From assembly GCA_965661115.1 (NCBI GenBank), contig CBFICO010000044.1:1-18824 (forward strand): 18,824 nucleotides of DNA, read 5' to 3'. How positions within the stretch are numbered: the first letter of the stretch is position 1; every line of letters begins with the position of its first letter. The position numbers and the translations under genes were made by a program. Below, in pieces: positions 7,201 through 13,270 of the stretch. Under the pieces are notes generated by a model. That model saw only the letters and a program-made list of their open reading frames with translations, was not told the origin of the DNA and did not search any database. The DNA comes from UBA6770 sp965661115 (lineage in GTDB: Bacteria > Bacteroidota > Bacteroidia > Flavobacteriales_G > Salibacteraceae).

Positions 7201-8001
7201 ATGCGCTTAGGTCAATTGTCACGTCAATTAAATGTTTCTCAAAAAGAGATTGCTTCTTTTATAAAAAAGGAGAAAGACATTGAATTAAAAGTTCATCCCA
7301 ATGTGAAAGTGGCAGAAGACTTAACTGAACTGGTAATTTCGAAATTTCAATCTGTCGGAGAACCAATTGAAAATGTTGAAGTAAATGAACCAAAAGAAAA
7401 GACTAAGCCTATTGAAAATAAAGAGGCAGATGAAGATTCTAAACCTATAGAGTACGCAAGGGGTGAAGAATTTATAAGACCTGAAGGACCAATAGAAAAA
7501 GTTGAAACAGAGATTCCACAGCTTGAGGGTATTAAAGTTGTGGGTAAAATAGACTTACCAGAATTCCATAAAGATGAACTAGCTCCTGATGCTCCTACAA
7601 GCAGTTCTGAAGAAACAGAAGAAAGTTCAGAAACAAAAGAAGACGAGATTAAATTGCTAAATGCAACCCCTTTATTCAAAAGACCAAAAAGGACTCGTAA
7701 GCCTAAAAATCAGCCAAAAAATGAACGTAGAAAAAAGGTAATTAGCGAAGAAGAGCGCAAGAAAAAAGAGCTAGAAAGAGCTGAAAAGGCTCGAGCTGCA
7801 TTAAAGAAGGCACAAAAAGAGGAGGCTAGAAAAAAGCACCTCGAGCTGGTTAAAAGTTATCAGTCTGGAATTAAACCTAAGCGCAAAAAATCAAAAGAAA
7901 CAGCGGAGAAAACAGCACGCCCAATTTTATCTGAATCCGACAACAAAAAGGCGCCAACAACCCTATTTGGTAAAATTTGGCGTTGGATGAATACTGAGTG
8001 A
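7201..8001 (+). CDS. stand-alone protein resembling the N-terminal region of Bacteroidota IF-2
   Basis: This is a 266-residue, very charged protein. Residues 1-50 (M-R-L-G-Q-L-S-R-Q-L-N-V, then H-P-N-V-K-V) look like the small IF-2 N-terminal helical domain, which pairs a conserved R-L-x-x-L-x-x-x-L-N-V start with an N-x-K-I/V segment. A Glu/Pro/Lys-rich linker follows (55-105). Then comes a Q-L-E-G-I-K-V-V-G-K-I-D-L motif (107-119), similar to one in the pre-G-domain arm of Bacteroidota IF-2. A basic segment (156-175), a long Lys/Glu helix probably forming a coiled coil (178-220), and a short hydrophobic end (L-F-G-K-I-W-R-W-M) complete it. There is no GTPase domain. No function can be assigned. 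RNA or ribosome binding is an inference from the basic, IF-2-like make-up. Confidence 0.75.
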   Translation: MRLGQLSRQLNVSQKEIASFIKKEKDIELKVHPNVKVAEDLTELVISKFQSVGEPIENVEVNEPKEKTKPIENKEADEDSKPIEYARGEEFIRPEGPIEKVETEIPQLEGIKVVGKIDLPEFHKDELAPDAPTSSSEETEESSETKEDEIKLLNATPLFKRPKRTRKPKNQPKNERRKKVISEEERKKKELERAEKARAALKKAQKEEARKKHLELVKSYQSGIKPKRKKSKETAEKTARPILSESDNKKAPTTLFGKIWRWMNTE

Positions 8002-8023
8002 AGAAAGGTAGGATTGAATTAGC

Positions 8024-8114
8024 GGGATGCAGGATTCAAGAAGCAGGATGCTGGATTCTAACAACTAATAACTAATAACTAACTAATAACTAACAACTAA
8101 TCACCAGTCACTTC
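8024..8114. repeat. heptamer repeat tract B, running into a gene end
   Basis: Thirteen consecutive 7-base blocks keep register from 8024 to 8114: GGGATGC, AGGATTC, AAGAAGC, AGGATGC, TGGATTC, TAACAAC, TAATAAC twice, TAACTAA twice, CAACTAA, TCACCAG and TCACTTC. The unit drifts from a GGAT type to a TAAC type and then a TCAC type. It lies between two convergent genes. Its right end encodes the last residues (V-T-G-D) and the TAG stop (complement of 8097-8099) of the minus-strand lipoprotein gene. Confidence 0.85.
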
Positions 8115-8309
8115 CGTAATTTCCATTTCGCAAACAGGGCAGCTTCCTGGTTTATCATAAGTTTTTCCATCTTCGCAATACATAGGGCACTGATATTTAG
8201 TCTCCGCAATGGACTCTGTCTTTTGTTCACCCCCTCCGCAAGAGCTTATGGTTAAAGACATTCCTGCTAATCCAATTCCCACAATTAAGGTATAAAATGC
8301 TTTTTTCAT
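8097..8309 (-). CDS. small lipoprotein with heavy-metal-binding CPM/CPVC motif
   Basis: This 70-residue protein has a lipoprotein signal peptide (lipobox I-S-S-C, lipidated Cys24), a short spacer, and a compact metal-binding module (39-64) of the heavy-metal-binding-domain type: Y-Q-C-P-M (39-43) and P-G-S-C-P-V-C-E-M-E-I (54-64). In relatives found beside copper and other metal exporters the first motif is usually C-P-M-H-P. Here it is C-P-M-Y-C-E, adding a Cys in place of the His-Pro pair. It probably binds a soft metal ion in the periplasm; the metal is unknown. No exporter gene is adjacent. The last codons and the stop lie in repeat tract B. Confidence 0.85.
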   Translation of the reverse strand: MKKAFYTLIVGIGLAGMSLTISSCGGGEQKTESIAETKYQCPMYCEDGKTYDKPGSCPVCEMEITEVTGD

Positions 8310-8325
8310 AATGTATTATTTGCAG

Positions 8326-8333
8326 CAAATGTA
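8326..8333 (-). promoter_or_regulatory. candidate -7 box for the metal-binding lipoprotein gene
   Basis: On the minus strand the sequence reads TACATTTG, an exact TAnnTTTG match, 16 nt before the ATG (8307-8309). It sits in the 40-nt gap after the outer-membrane protein gene, so the small gene may have its own promoter. No convincing -33 TTG is seen. Confidence 0.4.
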
Positions 8334-8349
8334 ACTACAGTTTCATATA

Positions 8350-9039
8350 CTACTTAAAGCTATAACGCAGACCTAAACCTAATCTAGACTGACTAATAAA
8401 CATGTTTACTGAAGCAGTATTTACAATGGCGGTTCCAGTAACTGGAGTACCCACCTGAAAAGCACCTAGCATAGTTTGATTCACATTCAGGTTAAAAGTG
8501 AAACGCTCACTAATAGGCACATCCCAGCCCAGCATCAACATTAAGCCTGTGGTTATAAAGTGGTTAGAATAAGAGATGTAATTATTGTGGATTTGTGGGT
8601 CATATGAAGTTGCCCATTGATTATCTGGAGTTAAGGTATCGCGGTAATTAAAAATAGAAGTATTGTGTGCTCGATATCCCCCAACCAAATGTGCTCCAGC
8701 GTATATTGCTGGGTATTTTTTAAACGAGCGCTCAATCCCAAATCTGAGGTTTGTTGCCTGCTCATGGTAAGTGGTACTTTCAAATTTAACTTCTGTAGCG
8801 TTTGCATCAATCACTTTTGGGGTTCCTGGCCACGAACTATAACCGCCATAATCTGCTCCAATGTTAAGTTTTAACTGCTCATTTATCGGTTTCCTATATT
8901 CAAAGGAAACCTGCTGAGAATAGCCAATTGAAGCACGTATAGCAATATCTGCTTTTGGAAGTTCTTCTTCTTGAGCGAATGTGTTCACTCCCATAAATCC
9001 AACAAAAAAGAGAACCAAGGTTTGTTTAGTCAACTTCAT
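8350..9039 (-). CDS. predicted outer-membrane beta-barrel protein
   Basis: This protein has 229 residues from the ATG at 9037-9039. I prefer that start because it begins directly with a standard signal peptide (M-K-L-T-K-Q-T-L-V, cleavage after T-F-A-Q). The frame can be extended upstream to 9078, but the extra 13 residues would spoil the signal. The mature part shows alternating strands ending in aromatic residues (L-R-F-G-I-E-R, G-L-M-L-M-L-G-W-D-V) and a C-terminal strand L-G-L-G-L-R-Y-S-F-K with Phe as the penultimate residue. These are the marks of an 8- to 10-strand porin-like barrel. No named family is recognised and no substrate can be inferred. It precedes the metal-binding lipoprotein in the same direction by 40 nt. 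Confidence 0.8.
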   Translation of the reverse strand: MKLTKQTLVLFFVGFMGVNTFAQEEELPKADIAIRASIGYSQQVSFEYRKPINEQLKLNIGADYGGYSSWPGTPKVIDANATEVKFESTTYHEQATNLRFGIERSFKKYPAIYAGAHLVGGYRAHNTSIFNYRDTLTPDNQWATSYDPQIHNNYISYSNHFITTGLMLMLGWDVPISERFTFNLNVNQTMLGAFQVGTPVTGTAIVNTASVNMFISQSRLGLGLRYSFK

Positions 9040-9150
9040 AATTTTCCAATTTTTGCTAAAAACTACAAGTCTTACCAATTATTGTATTAAGCACAATTTA
9101 CTTTCTGTTACCACCACATTTAAATGATATTATTTTCTACTTTAGCACTA

Positions 9151-9465
9151 ATGCGCATTTCAACAACAATCATCAAGCTAACCTCGTTGGCCATTCTTAT
9201 CCAGCTAAACCAAGTTAAGCTGAGCGCTCAAAACAGCATTAGCAAAGAATTAATTAAACTACACCAAACCATTAAAAACCAACACATTAAACCTAATAAT
9301 TCGTTTACTGCTGAGAGAGCAGAATTTGTTATTTCAGAATGCATTAATCAAATAGATCCAAGTGGATTTTTATTTCTTCAATCAGATGAAGGTCAATTGT
9401 ATGCGTTACGTGCAGAAGTTGCTTCAATTGACAACTTATGGTTGCAAACCATAAGAAGATGCTGA
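9151..9465 (+). pseudogene. truncated 5' fragment of an S41-type (C-terminal processing) protease
   Basis: The frame gives about 104 residues from the ATG at 9151, and the upstream ATG at 9124 would add nine. It starts with a signal peptide ending K-L-S-A-Q and continues I-K-N-Q-H-I-K-P-N, then I-D-P-S-G-F-L-F-L-Q-S-D-E. This pattern (long helix, H-x-x-P, D-P-x-x-x-x-F-x-Q-x-D) matches the N-terminal region of S41 tail-specific proteases of Bacteroidota. The PDZ and Ser/Lys catalytic domains are entirely missing. The sequence runs into a nitroreductase fragment on the opposite strand at about 9436, where the frame ends within ten codons. It is therefore a remnant. The family call rests on a short N-terminal domain and is moderately sure. 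Confidence 0.55.
9435..9455. repeat. 9-bp perfect inverted repeat at the gene-fragment junction
   Basis: CTTATGGTT (9435-9443) and AACCATAAG (9447-9455) form a perfect stem with a three-base loop, exactly where the protease and nitroreductase remnants meet. Most of the palindrome is explained by the nitroreductase codons for Y-G-L-Q-P, so it may have guided the rearrangement or be coincidental. No U tract follows, so I do not call it a terminator. Confidence 0.6.
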
Positions 9466-9573
9466 CAGTTGAATCGTTTTTTTTAAACTCTCAATGTGCT
9501 CTTCCGATACTTTTTTGGTGTTATCGAATTTCTTTGTGGCATAGCGCCACTCTAGTGCTTTGTTTAAATTCAT
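9436..9573 (-). pseudogene. truncated 5' fragment of an NAD(P)H nitroreductase
   Basis: The fragment reads M-N-L-N-K-A-L-E-W-R-Y-A-T-K-K-F-D, then S-A-S-S-Y-G-L-Q-P. This is the start of oxygen-insensitive nitroreductases (NfsB-like, FMN-dependent), where R-Y-A-T-K-K-F binds the flavin phosphate. Only about 45 of the expected 210 or so residues remain. A TAA follows directly after Q-P, where the family normally continues with Tyr. The frame is open further upstream to 9663, but the extension has no homology and the natural start is the ATG at 9571-9573. Its 3' end abuts the protease remnant on the other strand. Confidence 0.75.
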
Positions 9574-9628
9574 TTTATATCGTGTTTGTTTAATTTCTAT
9601 GTTAAATAAATGTCGTTTTCGATATATC

Positions 9629-9654
9629 CCGATTTCCCATATTTTAGAAATCGG
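9629..9654. terminator. hairpin between pirin and the nitroreductase remnant
   Basis: CCGATTTC (9629-9636) pairs perfectly with GAAATCGG (9647-9654) around a 10-nt loop, 31 nt after the pirin stop in the direction of transcription. There is no clear U tract on the minus strand, so it may be a weak terminator or a leader hairpin for the former nitroreductase gene. Confidence 0.35.
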
Positions 9655-9684
9655 CACACTCAAACTGACAGAGTTTAACTATTC

Positions 9685-10557
9685 CTAAAGCGACATAGGT
9701 ACTTCCATTAAAAGTACTCGGCTATTTGCGCTAGCGGTAATGGCTACTTCGTTAGTATCCCATAAACCAAAACCATCTCTTTTTTCTAATTGTTGCCCTT
9801 CCACTTCTATGTTTCCGACTAAAACAAAAACATACAAACCGTTACCTGGTTTTTTGATTTTGTAACTCGTTTGTGAAGTTTTGTCAAACTTGCCCAGGTG
9901 AAACCAAGCGTCTTGCTGAACAGCAACTCCTTGGTCTTCTTGACTTGGACTTAACACTTGATAGAACTCATTGCGCTTTTCAATATCTCGTATAGATATT
10001 TGATCGTATCTAGGTTTGATATTTTTCTTATTCGGAAAAACCCAAATCTGTAAAAATTTCACATCTCTGTCTTTATTCTTGTTGTATTCTGAATGAAAAA
10101 TACCAGTACCCGCGCTCATAACCTGCACGTCACCTTCTTTAATTACAGCAGTATTGCCCATGCTGTCTTTATGCTCCAAATCTCCTTCTAATGGGATAGA
10201 CACAATTTCCATATTATCGTGTGGGTGGGTTCCAAAACCCTGACCTGGCGCCACTGTATCATCGTTAAGTACTCGCAATACGCCAAAATGCATTCTTTCT
10301 GGATTGTGGTAATTAGCAAAACTGAAGGTATGGTAGCTGTTTAACCAACCGTGGTTTGCATTTCCTCTTGTTCCTGACTTGTATAAAATGGTATTCATAG
10401 TTTTTTCCTCCTTATTGGGTAAATGATTAAAACCTACTTGATTCATTAGCTTGTCATAGGTAGATTTTGACTCGCTTTTTCCGTTCAGCAATGCTGGTGC
10501 TATGCTTATTGCGGCTCCAGATATCAATGACTTTTTAATGAATTCTTTTCGGTTCAT
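9685..10557 (-). CDS. pirin family protein (cupin), possibly with a Tat-like leader
   Basis: Pirins are iron-binding bicupins; bacterial members may act as quercetinases or as redox-sensing partners. The core starts at Met54 (M-N-T-I-L-Y-K) and shows N-H-G-W-L-N-S-Y-H-T-F-S-F-A-N-Y and T-H-P-H-D-N. Metal ligands are likely His111, His113, His155 and Glu157, by analogy with the family. The 53-residue N-terminal extension (M-N-R-K-E-F-I-K-K-S, then L-I-S-G-A-A-I-S-I-A) looks like a Tat signal with Arg-Lys instead of twin Arg. An A-A-G-G-A-G-G sequence lies 8 nt before Met54 (ATG at 10396-10398), so a cytoplasmic form starting there is equally likely. I keep the long frame and mark the start as unresolved. 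Confidence 0.88.
   Translation of the reverse strand: MNRKEFIKKSLISGAAISIAPALLNGKSESKSTYDKLMNQVGFNHLPNKEEKTMNTILYKSGTRGNANHGWLNSYHTFSFANYHNPERMHFGVLRVLNDDTVAPGQGFGTHPHDNMEIVSIPLEGDLEHKDSMGNTAVIKEGDVQVMSAGTGIFHSEYNKNKDRDVKFLQIWVFPNKKNIKPRYDQISIRDIEKRNEFYQVLSPSQEDQGVAVQQDAWFHLGKFDKTSQTSYKIKKPGNGLYVFVLVGNIEVEGQQLEKRDGFGLWDTNEVAITASANSRVLLMEVPMSL
10407..10413 (-). promoter_or_regulatory. strong Shine-Dalgarno site before the internal pirin start
   Basis: On the minus strand AAGGAGG lies 8 nt before the ATG at 10396-10398 (Met54 of the long frame). Strong Shine-Dalgarno sites are uncommon in Bacteroidota, which makes the match notable. It also encodes ordinary K-E-E codons, so it could be chance. 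Confidence 0.45.
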
Positions 10558-10579
10558 GATAATAATATTTGTAACTCAC

Positions 10580-10709
10580 CAACATTGCAAGTTTTCGTCA
10601 TTCCCTTGAAGAAGGGAATCTAAAAGTTACATGAGATTCCCAGTCATTCCGATGACTATCGGAAGAGAATGACGTTGTTTTTCAATAAGCACTTTTTATT
10701 GCAATGTTG
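10580..10709. repeat. nested palindromic intergenic element with 11-bp terminal inverted repeats
   Basis: CAACATTGCAA (10580-10590) and TTGCAATGTTG (10699-10709) are perfect inverted repeats bounding 130 bp. Inside, CGTCATTC (10596-10603) pairs with GAATGACG (10667-10674). Two further hairpins are nested: ATTCCCTT with AAGGGAAT, loop GAAG (10600-10619), and TTCCGAT with ATCGGAA, loop GACT (10647-10664). No coding frame is present. It occupies half of the 260-nt gap between pirin and the Crp/Fnr gene. The rest of that gap (10710-10817) shows nothing I can name. The structure suggests a non-autonomous miniature element or an interspersed palindromic repeat; no target duplication is visible. Confidence 0.7.
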
Positions 10710-10817
10710 AGATTAATTCAACTTCAATTCTACAGAGCAAATGTCTGCGAATCGCTATGAAAGCAGCTTATAAAAAAAAGGAAAAGGCTGGTAAAAATCC
10801 GATGTTGTTATGATGAG

Positions 10818-11447
10818 TTAGAAATTAAGCAATTCAATTCTATTGCGATGCAACTTAACCTCACCTAGCAGTTCCAATTTCTTTAAAAGACGGCTCACCG
10901 CCTCCCTGCTAGAATTTAGCTCCGCTGCAATTTCTTGGTGTGTTATGTTTACAATATTGGAATTGTGCACCTTGGCTTTTTTCTTTAGATAGGTATCCAA
11001 TCTATCATCCATATGATGGAAGGCAATTAAATCAATGGTATGCAGTAACGCCTCAAAACGACTCGAATAAGATTGCATAACAAAATCTTTCCAAGTGCGG
11101 TATTCCATCATCCAAGCATCCATTTTTTCAACCGGAACCATCATTAGCTCCAATGATTCTTCGGCAATTGCACGCACTTGGCTTTGTTGGTCGCGCATGC
11201 AGCATGTTAAACTCATAGCGCAAGTAGAACCAGCATCAACGTAGTACAAGAACAGTTCATTCCCCTCTTCAGCCTCTCGGATAACCTTTACGGTTCCTTT
11301 GATTACAATGGGAATACTTTTAATGTATTGGTCGATTTCGATAATTACATCGCCTTCAGAAAAAGTAGCAATTCTGGAGTTTACCTTTAATTGTTCTTGC
11401 AATCCTTTCTCAAACAATTGCATCATTGGTAAGGGTAAATTCTCCAT
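10818..11447 (-). CDS. Crp/Fnr family transcriptional regulator with Cys cluster
   Basis: This 209-residue protein has an N-terminal cyclic-nucleotide-binding-type beta-roll (about 15-115), a dimerisation helix (120-145) and a C-terminal Crp winged helix. The recognition region is I-T-H-Q-E-I-A-A-E-L-N-S-S-R-E-A-V-S-R (168-186). The sensor roll carries G-S-T-C-A-M-S-L-T-C-C-M (Cys76, Cys82, Cys83). The canonical cAMP phosphate-binding Arg-Ala pair is not evident there, so redox or sulfur sensing by the cysteines is an inference. It is the last gene of the sugar operon, 2 nt after the glycosyltransferase stop, and should be expressed with it. Its targets cannot be read from the sequence. Confidence 0.9.
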   Translation of the reverse strand: MENLPLPMMQLFEKGLQEQLKVNSRIATFSEGDVIIEIDQYIKSIPIVIKGTVKVIREAEEGNELFLYYVDAGSTCAMSLTCCMRDQQSQVRAIAEESLELMMVPVEKMDAWMMEYRTWKDFVMQSYSSRFEALLHTIDLIAFHHMDDRLDTYLKKKAKVHNSNIVNITHQEIAAELNSSREAVSRLLKKLELLGEVKLHRNRIELLNF

Positions 11448-11449
11448 AA

Positions 11450-12169
11450 TTATCGTTTAAGTGATTTTCTGTATCGACGCATTTCACGGATAAGTTTAGA
11501 AACTTCTTTGGCTGCTTGTACTACAATTTTAAGGGATGCGCCTTTGCTTTTTCCGCCTTCTCTGTCTAAGTATTTCGATTTGTATTCTTTTATAGAATAT
11601 CCCTCTAATAAGAGTTTAGCGCATATTTCACTTTCAACCAAGCTGCTTTTTATTCTGAGGTCTAGCTTCTTTAAACCTTCGTTCTTATACACCTTCACCC
11701 AGTTTACGTCGTGCATATCAATGCCCACAAAAAACTTATTTACCAGCCTGTTTACTAGCGACAAAATGTTTCTGAAAAGCGAATAAGAGGTATTTTCAAC
11801 TCTATAAAAAGAAATAACCTCTTTAGGTTCCGGGTTCATGTGCGGTAAGAGCTCATCTAAGTCAAATTGTCCGTCTCCGGGCACAAAACAAACATTATCC
11901 ATGCTGGCATTTGAGTAGCCATTATGCAATGAAGGGCCAATACCCAAATTATGCACCTGATTTATAAACTTAACCCTAGGGTTTTGAGCTGCGATTCCGC
12001 CGATAATTTTAGCCGAATCATCTTTGCTACCGTCGTTAACCACCACAACCTCGTAATCTACCGCTATGTGTTTTAGCGTAGATTCAACTTTAGCAATCAC
12101 CTTTTTAATAGTTGCCGCCTCATTATAACAAAGCACAACAATAGACCAGGTTTGCAGTGGTACAGACAT
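11450..12169 (-). CDS. family 2 glycosyltransferase, dolichol-phosphate-mannose-synthase-like
   Basis: A GT-A fold glycosyltransferase of 239 residues. It shows S-I-V-V-L-C-Y-N-E-A (9-18), the nucleotide-binding N-D-G-S (45-48), N-L-G-I-G-P-S (74-80) and the metal-binding G-D-G-Q-F-D (98-103), which takes the place of DxD. These features place it near polyprenyl-phosphate mannosyl/glucosyl transferases (DPM1-like), which charge a lipid carrier or add a sugar to a lipid-linked glycan. It lacks the long C-terminal membrane domain of some relatives and ends in a basic tail (R-R-Y-R-K-S-L-K-R). It starts 3 nt after the aminotransferase stop and ends 2 nt before the Crp/Fnr ATG. Confidence 0.9.
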   Translation of the reverse strand: MSVPLQTWSIVVLCYNEAATIKKVIAKVESTLKHIAVDYEVVVVNDGSKDDSAKIIGGIAAQNPRVKFINQVHNLGIGPSLHNGYSNASMDNVCFVPGDGQFDLDELLPHMNPEPKEVISFYRVENTSYSLFRNILSLVNRLVNKFFVGIDMHDVNWVKVYKNEGLKKLDLRIKSSLVESEICAKLLLEGYSIKEYKSKYLDREGGKSKGASLKIVVQAAKEVSKLIREMRRYRKSLKR

Positions 12170-12172
12170 AAA

Positions 12173-13270
12173 TTAGTAGGCGTTTATTACCTCAATTACT
12201 TTAGCTAGTTCGTCATCTCTGAGTTCTGGGAACATAGGTAAACTCACACAATGAGCAGCTAAATATTCCGCATTTGGAAAATCGCCTTCTTTGTAACCTA
12301 AATACTCACAGGCCTTTTGTAAATGACAAGAAACTGGATAATGCATTCCACTATAAACGCCATTTTCTTTCAGGTAATTCATGAAATGTTCTCTATTGTC
12401 TACAGTAACAACAAACAAGTGATAAACCGAGTTAGCCCATTCTGGCTGCTTTTGCATTTTTACTTTATCGTTGGTTAACTGTGTTTGATAAGCCGCTGCT
12501 ATCTCTCTTCTTCGGTTGTTCCACTTATCAATATGATTAAGCTTAACACTTAAAACCGAAGCTTCCATACCGCCTAATCTACAGTTGTAGCCCAACTCTT
12601 GGTGGTAGTACTTATTTTCACTCGCGTGATTTTTAACCAATTGAATTTTCTTGTAAAACGCTTCGTTATTGGTGGTTACTCCACCACCTTCACCAAATGT
12701 TCCCAAGTTTTTACCTGGATAAAAGCTAAAGCAAGCTAAATCTCCCAAAGAACCTACCGTTCTACCTTTGTAAGTAGCTCCATGACCCTGAGCAGCATCT
12801 TCTAAAACTGGAATTCCGTGCTTATTGCCTATTTCAATCAATGCGTCCATATCACAAGGTTGGCCGTACAAATGAACTCCAATAATTGCTTTGGTTTTAT
12901 CGGTAATCTTCTCTTCTACTTTGGTAACGTCTATTTCCCAAGTATCAGGATCACAATCCACAAAAACTGGAGTAGCTTTCATGTACATTGGACCCCATAC
13001 AGTGGCTATAAAAGTATTGGCAGGCAGAATTACCTCGTCACCTTCCTTTATATCTAACGCAATCATTGCCATGCGCAAAGCTTCGGTACCGTTGCTAACT
13101 CCGCAGGCATATTTTGCATTACACCAATCCGCAAAACTTTCTTCAAATTTTTGCACAAAAGGTCCACCGCTAAACGCTGTTATCTTCATTACATCTTCCA
13201 ACGCTGTGTGAACTTCTTCTTTGATTGACTCGTACTGGCGAGTCAAATTCATAAATGGTATAGGTTCCAT
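12173..13270 (-). CDS. DegT/DnrJ/EryC1/StrS aminotransferase for NDP-sugar synthesis
   Basis: A PLP-dependent sugar aminotransferase of 365 residues. It transfers an amino group, usually from glutamate, to a keto group on an NDP-sugar. Family landmarks are F-M-N-L-T-R-Q-Y near the start, S-N-G-T-E-A-L (59-65), the PLP-pairing Asp in L-E-D-A-A-Q (156-161), and the Schiff-base Lys187 in F-Y-P-G-K-N-L-G (183-190). The length is normal. Its ATG overlaps the acetyltransferase TAA (TAATG), which suggests translational coupling. With the preceding dehydrogenase and acetyltransferase it most resembles the WbpB/WbpE/WbpD or WlbA/WlbC/WlbB set, which installs a 3-acetamido group. The exact sugar is inference. 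Confidence 0.93.
   Translation of the reverse strand: MEPIPFMNLTRQYESIKEEVHTALEDVMKITAFSGGPFVQKFEESFADWCNAKYACGVSNGTEALRMAMIALDIKEGDEVILPANTFIATVWGPMYMKATPVFVDCDPDTWEIDVTKVEEKITDKTKAIIGVHLYGQPCDMDALIEIGNKHGIPVLEDAAQGHGATYKGRTVGSLGDLACFSFYPGKNLGTFGEGGGVTTNNEAFYKKIQLVKNHASENKYYHQELGYNCRLGGMEASVLSVKLNHIDKWNNRRREIAAAYQTQLTNDKVKMQKQPEWANSVYHLFVVTVDNREHFMNYLKENGVYSGMHYPVSCHLQKACEYLGYKEGDFPNAEYLAAHCVSLPMFPELRDDELAKVIEVINAY

Noticed and set aside
9574..9663. Coding extension of the nitroreductase remnant
   Set aside because: The 30 extra residues have no resemblance to the family, and the conserved nitroreductase start is the ATG at 9571-9573.
10580..10709. Insertion sequence
   Set aside because: It has terminal inverted repeats, but there is no transposase, the interior is too short to code, and no target-site duplication is visible. 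Listed as a palindromic element only.
10716..10817. Terminator after the Crp/Fnr gene
   Set aside because: There is an A/T run and a short AGCC/GGCT match, but no stem of useful length followed by a U tract on the minus strand.
12818..13211. Two plus-strand open frames inside the aminotransferase gene
   Set aside because: They are antisense to an intact, well-conserved gene with catalytic residues in place, and their translations show no domain pattern.
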